Part shown: in pieces, positions 58,547 to 64,000 of the stretch
How the letters are laid out: every line of letters begins with the position of its first letter
Position numbering within the stretch: position 1 is the stretch's first letter
Assembly (NCBI GenBank): GCA_045611785.1
Contig: JAZKXV010000026.1
Location: 1 to 64,000, forward strand
Direction: 5' to 3'
Length of the DNA: 64,000 nucleotides
Source of the DNA: JAFTYO01 sp045611785
Lineage (GTDB): Bacteria; Pseudomonadota; Alphaproteobacteria; RF32; CAG-239
Notes under the pieces: generated by a model
The model's input: the letters and a program-made list of their open reading frames with translations, nothing else
Told to the model about the DNA's origin: nothing
Database searches by the model: none
Program-made: the position numbers and the translations under genes

Positions 58547-58817
58547 GATTTATACCATTTCTCTAAAGCCTATAAAATATATACTTTAGAGAATATCTTG
58601 TATTTTAATAATGGTGATTAAACATTTTAAGATTTTATGTATTTTTCTCTTTTTTTTGCTCAAATCTATACTTTTTACCATAATTATTTACTATAAAGGT
58701 CTCTTTAAAGTATCAAAAAAATAATAACTTATTATTTATTTTTAAATAAAAAAGAGTTGTAAAATAAAATACAAAGAATATTATTGAATAATACAAAATA
58801 TACAAAATGAGAATAGC
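58547..58817. other. Intergenic region, very AT-rich
   Basis: About 270 bases with no supported frame, hairpin terminator or RNA gene. The rightward promoter of the reductase gene must lie here, but no box stands out from the AT background. Confidence 0.4.
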
Positions 58818-59378
58818 ATGAAAGTACTTTATATTGATTCCTGCATACGAGAACACTCACGAACAAAAACATTAGCTGATTATTTAGTTAACAAAATCGG
58901 TGGTGATGTTAAAGAGATAGTATTGAGTAAAGAAAAAATATCACCGGTTGACAATGCTTTTTTGCAAAAAAGAGATAAGTTAATATCGGAGAGCAATTTT
59001 AATGATGAAATGTTTTCATACGCCAAAGATTTTGCAGAAGCTGATGTTATTGTTGTTGCTGCGCCTTACTGGGATTTATCTTTTCCATCAATATTAAAAG
59101 TATTTTTTGAGCAAATTAATGTATTAAAATTGGTGTTTGATTATTCTGATAAAGGTGAAATAGTTTCATTATGCAAAGCTAAAAAGCTTTATTATGTAAC
59201 AACCAAAGGTGGATATTCTACAGATGATTTTGGGTTTAAGTATATTGAAGCTTTGAGTAAAACATTTTATGCCATAAAAGATGTTGTTTTAATTAATGCT
59301 GAAGGTTTAGATGTTTATGGTAATAATGTTGAAGATATTTTAAAAAAAGCAAAAGAAAACATAGATAATTTGCTATAA
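58818..59378 (+). CDS. Flavodoxin-fold NAD(P)H reductase (azoreductase-like)
   Basis: The 186-residue product has the flavodoxin-like start KVLYIDSCIREHSRTKTLADYL (the FMN phosphate loop), VIVVAAPYWDLSFPSILKVFFEQ, and VTTKGGYST. Members reduce quinones or azo compounds with NAD(P)H. A weak GAGAAT site precedes the ATG. It is a single gene, convergent with the next one. Confidence 0.85.
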   Translation: MKVLYIDSCIREHSRTKTLADYLVNKIGGDVKEIVLSKEKISPVDNAFLQKRDKLISESNFNDEMFSYAKDFAEADVIVVAAPYWDLSFPSILKVFFEQINVLKLVFDYSDKGEIVSLCKAKKLYYVTTKGGYSTDDFGFKYIEALSKTFYAIKDVVLINAEGLDVYGNNVEDILKKAKENIDNLL

Positions 59379-59392
59379 TTAAAAACAAGTAA

Positions 59393-60205
59393 TTATTTAA
59401 TAAAATCAAAAATAGCTTGATATAACTCGTTTTGATTTTTCTTTGTTGTAAAATTATGTGTGCTTTGCGCAATTTTTACAATTCTTGCATTCATTATATC
59501 AGCAACTCTTTGAATATCTTTTTCTTCAATCACCCTATCTTTTTCTGCAATAACAAACAATGTAGGCGCTTTAATATTGTGCGCTAGTTCCAATGCATTG
59601 TACGATTTTGCCTCATCTACAATCGTATAAAAAATATTTACGGATTTTTCATCTTGTTTATATTCATAATAGCCCTTTTCTTTCCATTGTTTACAAAAAT
59701 CAGGCATTTTTTTCATACACGTATTTTCCCATTGTTTTCCACCAACAACCGGTGCAATAGGAATTAGTAAACTTATATTATCATTACTATATGAATACAA
59801 AATAGTTGTAGCTGCACCCAGTGAATGTCCAGCAATAGCGAACGGTTCTTGATAAAAAGCTTGCTTTTTTGCCCAGTTCACAACAGTTTCTAAATCTTCT
59901 AAAAATGTATTTAAGGAAACATTAGACACGTTGCCATAGCTTTTTCCTAAAGAATATCTGGCATCAAAAGTAACAACAGTGTATCCATTGTCCAAAAAAG
60001 CTTTTTTAGCCGATTGTACAACTTGATGATTCATATCAGAAGCTAAGCCATGTAAAATAAAAGCTAATTTGTTACCAGATTCATTGTATATTTTTACATG
60101 TATAGACTGTCCTAGATTGTTTTTTAATATAATATTATGCTCATTGCTTAAGAATGAACAACTAACAAGCACAAATATTAAAACAAGTAAAAGAATTTTT
60201 TTCAT
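59393..60205 (-). CDS. Alpha/beta hydrolase lipoprotein
   Basis: The 270-residue product has a lipoprotein signal (lipobox VLVSC) and an alpha/beta hydrolase domain: FILHGLASDMNHQ (oxyanion region), AIAGHSLGAATT (nucleophile Ser), AEKDRVIEE (Asp region) and STHNFT (His). I start at 60205; no strong ribosome site is seen. It may be an envelope esterase or acyl hydrolase. Confidence 0.83.
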   Translation of the reverse strand: MKKILLLVLIFVLVSCSFLSNEHNIILKNNLGQSIHVKIYNESGNKLAFILHGLASDMNHQVVQSAKKAFLDNGYTVVTFDARYSLGKSYGNVSNVSLNTFLEDLETVVNWAKKQAFYQEPFAIAGHSLGAATTILYSYSNDNISLLIPIAPVVGGKQWENTCMKKMPDFCKQWKEKGYYEYKQDEKSVNIFYTIVDEAKSYNALELAHNIKAPTLFVIAEKDRVIEEKDIQRVADIMNARIVKIAQSTHNFTTKKNQNELYQAIFDFIK

Positions 60206-60382
60206 ATTATACTGTTGCTGGATAAGTATTTTAATAGTAAACACTTATCGGAAATATCATAAAAATTGGAAAGTATCAAGTTATTTATTGACTTTAGCTA
60301 TTATCTGATACGAATATAGATACCAAAAGTATTTTAGGAGCACTCTAATATTTATTATTTCTTATCAACAAAAGGATTATTT

Positions 60383-61174
60383 ATGAAAAAAATTATTTAT
60401 TTGTTAGGTGGTATCATTTGCTTATTTGTTTTATATTTAGCAACATTGTTTCTAATGCAAGATAAGTTGCTATTCAAGCCAGATAATAACTATATTTCGC
60501 CACAAAAAGCCAATTTAAGTGATGTTAGCGAAAATGTGTTAACTATGTCTGATGGAACAAAAATTATGACATGGATAAAAGATGGCAATAAGAATTTACC
60601 TGCCATATTGTTTTTTCACGGAAATCGCGGACAAATTGCAGAATTTGCTCCTCAAATAATGCGTTTTAATAAAGACGGATATGGAATTTTTTTAGCTGAA
60701 TACAGGGGATATGGCAATTCAGGAGGAAAAATAAATCAAGATAAAATGTTTTCTGATGGGGCTGAAGTATATGATTGGATAAAACAGAGAGGTTATTCTA
60801 AAATCATTGTTATAGGATATTCACTTGGTTGTGCAGCATCAATCGGTTTGGCAAGCAAAAAAAATGTTGATGGATTGGCGCTAATTTCACCTTTCGCTTC
60901 GTTATCCCGATTGGTCGCAGAAAAATATCCATTTTCTAATTGGATATTAAAAGATGACTATCCATCCGAGAAAACTATCCAAAAGTTAACCGCTCCAATT
61001 ATAATCATTCATGGAACAGCAGATACTTTAGTTCCAGTTCATCATGCAAAAATATTATATGAACAAAGAAAAAATAATGCAGAGTTACATTTATTGGATG
61101 AAAAAGAACATCGAGAAGTATTTTGGGCTGAAGAAACTCCAGTCTTAATCTTTAATTGGTTAAAACGCTTGTAA
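60383..61174 (+). CDS. Membrane-anchored alpha/beta hydrolase
   Basis: The 263-residue product has an N-terminal membrane anchor (IIYLLGGIICLFVLYLATLF), then FFHGNRGQ, AEYRGYGNSGG, VIGYSLGCAA (nucleophile Ser), HGTADTLVPVHH and KEHREVF. It resembles the BEM46/ABHD13-type hydrolases. AAAGGA precedes the start. It is divergent from the lipoprotein hydrolase but is not a close paralogue. Confidence 0.87.
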   Translation: MKKIIYLLGGIICLFVLYLATLFLMQDKLLFKPDNNYISPQKANLSDVSENVLTMSDGTKIMTWIKDGNKNLPAILFFHGNRGQIAEFAPQIMRFNKDGYGIFLAEYRGYGNSGGKINQDKMFSDGAEVYDWIKQRGYSKIIVIGYSLGCAASIGLASKKNVDGLALISPFASLSRLVAEKYPFSNWILKDDYPSEKTIQKLTAPIIIIHGTADTLVPVHHAKILYEQRKNNAELHLLDEKEHREVFWAEETPVLIFNWLKRL

Positions 61175-61328
61175 TTAAAAAAGAAACAATAAAACGGGAT
61201 TCAAGCATTGCTTATTTAAACAAATATAAAATTCGTACAATAATATTCAAAACGAGTATGACAAGAAAGAGTGCAACATGCCTGAATAGCTTCAAGGAAT
61301 GAGACTTTTAGAGTAAACCTAAATCTAT
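61175..61328. other. Intergenic region with no gene recognised
   Basis: About 150 bases between the hydrolase stop and a strong terminator. It could be a 3' UTR or hold a small RNA. No promoter is clear. Confidence 0.35.
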
Positions 61329-61358
61329 GAGAGAAACTACAAAGTTTCTCTCTTTTTA
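61329..61358 (+). terminator. Rho-independent terminator
   Basis: GAGAGAAACT pairs with AGTTTCTCTC, then TTTTTATTTT. Confidence 0.9.
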
Positions 61359-61417
61359 TTTTATCTTATAAAAGTATATGTTTCAGCATAGATGACCAAC
61401 TTGCCTCATCACAAAAA

Positions 61418-61441
61418 AACACAATTTGTGGTGTTTTTTTG
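61418..61441 (+). terminator. Possible second terminator
   Basis: ACAAA/TTTGT-type hairpin followed by seven T; a weaker stem than its neighbour. Confidence 0.5.
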
Positions 61442-61487
61442 TTGTTAGACTAACTAGGAGAAACGCCATCAGGTTCGGAGTGGATAG

Positions 61488-61736
61488 TTGGTGAAAACAA
61501 ATTATAATAATACACATAAACAAGTTATTATCGGTATAAGTGACGATTTTTTATGGAAAAGCTATATAGTTAAACGTTTGCAAACACAAAGGGTTGCGGG
61601 TTATAGTACTTATGCTGAAACAACAGCAAAAATTCGAGCTCTGTTATATGAAACTAATAGAATAGTTTTACCTCCGATACGAATTTTAGCAGCTAGCGAA
61701 CATTGCTGCTATCTCACAGACCGTTTCTTGTGTTAA
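61488..61736 (+). CDS. Hypothetical protein, weakly supported
   Basis: An 82-codon frame starts at TTG (or GTG at 61491) with GGAG about 7 nt upstream. The product is basic, contains KQVIIGISDDFLWKSYIVKRLQ, and has a Cys-rich end (EHCCYLTDRFLC). No known motif is visible. The start codon choice and the lack of an ATG make it doubtful. Confidence 0.35.
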   Translation: MVKTNYNNTHKQVIIGISDDFLWKSYIVKRLQTQRVAGYSTYAETTAKIRALLYETNRIVLPPIRILAASEHCCYLTDRFLC

Positions 61737-61789
61737 AGAAATGAATAAAGTATGGTGTAAGCACCTCTTTTCATATAATTTTCAGTTAT

Positions 61790-61825
61790 AAAAAAAGAGC
61801 TATCATTGAGATAGCTCCTTTTTTT
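61790..61825. terminator. Bidirectional terminator
   Basis: AAAAAAAGAGCTATC pairs with GATAGCTCCTTTTTTT downstream of the HAD gene. Confidence 0.9.
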
Positions 61826-62699
61826 AGAATAAAGGTTCTTTAGATACCCGTGGGAGTATATAGTCCGGGGTAACTCCTTCTTTTAGTATATATTCTGACA
61901 AAGAAAGATTATCTCTATTCATTTCATACTCTGTAACACCGCCTTCTATTACCAAACATCCCTTGATACCGGCTAGTTGTGCACCTTTGATGTCAGTACG
62001 AAGTGTATCACCAATCATTAAGATTTTATCCCTTGGTACATCAGGACAGTATCTTGCAATTAATGCATTGAACACTCTCGGATCCGGTTTTCCGTACATG
62101 ATAACATGACCATTACGCTCAGCCCAAAGCTTAGCGATAGTTCCCTGACGGACAACAAATCTTCCACCTTCATTTGCTACCATATCCGGATTAGCGCAGA
62201 TTAGAGATAAACCGGTCCTAACAAGTTCTTCGACCTGAGCAGTAAAATCACTTATCTCTGTGCTGTCATACAGACAACCTTCATTGTCTAACAACTGGGG
62301 AATGCCACAGTAAATAAAATCTGCCTCATTTACATTGCTTACCAACGCATACAGCGAATTAGCAAACATTGGAGGTATCGGATCAGGTTGCTTGAAGTTT
62401 GCCGTACCATAGACATAATAATTACGTCCTTTAAGCGGCAAATTTCCTGACAGGATATCTTCATTAGCAAATTGGCCTGATGTCAAAAGATCGGTGTAAT
62501 GAACACCTTTTATAACTCCTTTAGCACCATAACTTTTGATAGTTCCCTCATTACTATCCGTGGTATTGCTCAGAATATAAACCTGTTTATTCTGATTAAT
62601 CCAGCTTTTAAATGTTTCAATCACTGCTTTAGAAACACCTTGTCCAAAGTTGAAAACGCCATAGGCGTCAACAACAATAACATCATAATTGTTTATCAT
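61824..62699 (-). CDS. HAD-superfamily class IIA phosphatase
   Basis: The 291-residue product resembles the NagD-like, class IIA HAD proteins common in alphaproteobacteria: VIVVDAYGVFNFG (motif I, nucleophile Asp), YILSNTTDSNEGT (motif II), YGKPDPRVF (motif III Lys) and MIGDTLRTDIKGA (motif IV). It dephosphorylates an unknown small substrate. The ATG at 62699 has AAGGA about 12 nt upstream. Codon use is richer in G/C than its neighbours. Confidence 0.88.
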   Translation of the reverse strand: MINNYDVIVVDAYGVFNFGQGVSKAVIETFKSWINQNKQVYILSNTTDSNEGTIKSYGAKGVIKGVHYTDLLTSGQFANEDILSGNLPLKGRNYYVYGTANFKQPDPIPPMFANSLYALVSNVNEADFIYCGIPQLLDNEGCLYDSTEISDFTAQVEELVRTGLSLICANPDMVANEGGRFVVRQGTIAKLWAERNGHVIMYGKPDPRVFNALIARYCPDVPRDKILMIGDTLRTDIKGAQLAGIKGCLVIEGGVTEYEMNRDNLSLSEYILKEGVTPDYILPRVSKEPLF

Positions 62700-63092
62700 C
62701 AATTGAACCGTTCCTTACCTCCTTTCGGATCTCGAAACGATTTGTTTTAGACAACAACAAATCCCTAGGAGTTTTTACTCTTACATACTTGTTGTTTTGG
62801 TTAATATAATTATAGGAATAATGTTCATAGATTTTTGCAAATATACTATTTTTTAAATAACCAGTCAATATTTTTTATATTATACAATATATTCATATTT
62901 TGATTTTCAAGCTGACTATCAGAATAAGTTTTACAAAATCTCTAGCTTATACATTGCATTGACAATAGTATTTTTATTGGTTATAAAAAAAGAAAACATA
63001 GAACAAAATCCAATTTTGTAACCAAAGCCTTATATCAAAGCATATAACATCGAAAGCCGAGGACTGATTACAATAAATAAAGGAATAAAATT
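62700..63092. other. Intergenic region between divergent genes
   Basis: About 390 bases. AGGAGGTAAGGA near 62720 on the minus strand is a strong ribosome-site-like sequence, 20-odd bases from the HAD start, where a 61-codon frame overlaps the HAD start; I do not call that frame. The rest is AT-rich with no RNA gene seen. Confidence 0.4.
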
Positions 63093-64000
63093 GTGAATAT
63101 TAAACCATTTCCGAAAACAGCTTTCAAATATTTACTTCATGAATGCATTCTGCCTTATAAATGGGTTTTTATTATCTGTATGTTGCTGGTATTTGCTGAA
63201 ACAAGCGTATCGAACTTTATAAACTGGTTGTTGGCTCAATTTGTAGAAAACATTAAATCAGGCGCAAATCTTGAAACATTAAATCAAGCATTATTTATTA
63301 TAGGAACCATTGTTGTATGTAACATCATCAACATCTTTTTACCCAAACAAGTTTTAATGTATCGGCAAAAACACCTATATTTTCCCATAGAGGAAAGAAT
63401 ATATTCTCGTGCCCTGGAGTATATTTTCGGACACTCGATAAATTATATTATCAATAAACAAACCGGAAACCTACTTGCAAAAACCTGTCAAATTAACTCA
63501 TTACAACCTACATTTTCAGTTATAATCACACAATTTTGGTGGTTAATCAGTGATATTGGCATAAAAATTTTTTTACTATCTGTTATCAATATTTGGCTTG
63601 GTATTTTATTTGTTATCTGCGCTGCAATAGTTGCTTTGGTAAATTACTATGCCAATAAGCAAAGTGATAGACTTAATCAAATGCAAAGCAAAGCTGAAGC
63701 TTTATATTCTGGTTGGTTAGTTGATGCAATTTCAAATATTCGTTTGGTTAAACAGTTTAATCGCATAGAATATGAGAAAAAACGCTTATCTACCCTTTTA
63801 CAACAATATATAAAAATCAAAGCAAAAAACATGCTGATTTGGTTTGCTTCTTACACAAAAGTTGGATGTTTTATACATTTATGTTCTGTTATAATGCTAA
63901 CATTTTCTGTTTATTTATGGAGCAAATCCTTAATAAAAATCGGAGATATTGTCTTTGTTCTCTTAACCTTAAACAGTGGCTTTATGTGGATGATGGAATT
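63093..64000 (+). CDS. ABC exporter, N-terminal membrane domain (cut by the window edge)
   Basis: The first 302 codons of a gene run off the right edge. The product has a six-helix type I exporter membrane domain, with LPKQVLMYRQKHLYFPIEERIYSRAL (coupling-helix-like region) and YSGWLVDAISNIRLVKQFNR, a standard motif before helix 5. The ATPase domain would follow beyond the edge. The GTG start at 63093 has AAAGGA 9-10 nt upstream. The substrate is unknown. Confidence 0.85.
   Translation, partial: MNIKPFPKTAFKYLLHECILPYKWVFIICMLLVFAETSVSNFINWLLAQFVENIKSGANLETLNQALFIIGTIVVCNIINIFLPKQVLMYRQKHLYFPIEERIYSRALEYIFGHSINYIINKQTGNLLAKTCQINSLQPTFSVIITQFWWLISDIGIKIFLLSVINIWLGILFVICAAIVALVNYYANKQSDRLNQMQSKAEALYSGWLVDAISNIRLVKQFNRIEYEKKRLSTLLQQYIKIKAKNMLIWFASYTKVGCFIHLCSVIMLTFSVYLWSKSLIKIGDIVFVLLTLNSGFMWMME

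Noticed and set aside
62683..62868. 61-codon minus-strand frame overlapping the HAD start
   Set aside because: It has no ribosome site and no recognised pattern. The strong AGGAGG inside it could serve the HAD gene, so I do not call it a gene.
1..64000. CRISPR array or phage structural region
   Set aside because: No regularly spaced direct repeats with unique spacers and no cas or phage structural genes were seen. The repeats at 46-49 kb are leaders and tRNA ends, not spacer arrays.

Overview
The window is AT-rich chromosomal DNA that is packed with genes. It most likely comes from a low-GC alphaproteobacterium with a host- or gut-associated lifestyle. Three things support this: the order nuoL-nuoM-nuoN-birA-RNase J (about 51.0-57.9 kb), a class IIA HAD phosphatase of an alphaproteobacterial type, and a Trp-codon leader peptide that appears to be leaderless, as in rhizobia, here placed before trpB. 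Most genes have clear AAGGAG-type ribosome sites. No rRNA, transposase, integrase, phage structural gene or CRISPR array was seen. Assignment below class level is inference.

Layout. 0-12 kb is an accessory patchwork: exported and lipoproteins, a CrcB fluoride channel, three GNAT acetyltransferases, a 26-residue peptide gene with its own terminator before a GNAT/aspartoacylase pair, a zinc metallopeptidase, an MFS transporter, and three related cassettes (ACP-like, ACP with an N-terminal module, DUF1566-like with the same module). The cassettes lack Shine-Dalgarno sites and share promoter and terminator style; two of them lie beside tRNA 3'-end remnants. This region ends at tRNA-Leu(CAG). 12-17.8 kb holds xseA, an M23 peptidase, uppP, a prohibitin-like SPFH protein and htpX. 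17.8-28.5 kb holds an ankyrin-repeat metallopeptidase, trpL-trpB with a leader/attenuator-like region, and the glycogen operon glgB-glgX-malQ. 28.6-36.9 kb is mixed: DUF2934, AlbA_2, rnhA, M29 aminopeptidase, ppa, a MORN-like protein and a homospermidine synthase-like gene.

37.0-41.6 kb is the most interesting locus. A candidate small RNA is followed by an NMN adenylyltransferase (nadM-like), a homologue of F420-0:glutamate ligase, a DUF5662-like protein, a PnuC transporter, a nucleoside 2-deoxyribosyltransferase-like protein and a radical SAM enzyme. The same compact hairpin motif occurs just upstream of both the nadM-like and the ligase-like genes. In the first copy the nadM ribosome site lies inside a terminator-like hairpin that competes with a long upstream helix. 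I infer an RNA-regulated pyridine-nucleotide salvage or modification operon.

42.5-49 kb has an unknown protein, an S41 peptidase-like protein, and a tandem series of three small-gene units driven by near-identical leaders. It ends in repeated tRNA-Pro 3' ends next to the intact tRNA-Pro(CGG). 49-58.3 kb holds nfo, an S66 carboxypeptidase, RNase J, birA and nuoN-nuoM-nuoL. The three Nuo proteins align with complex I antiporter-like subunits but have lost most of the charged residues used for proton transfer. 58.4-64 kb holds tRNA-Lys(TTT), a flavodoxin-fold reductase, two alpha/beta hydrolases, a HAD phosphatase and the 5' part of an ABC exporter gene.

All family calls were made by eye. Residue comparisons are manual alignments and were not computed.
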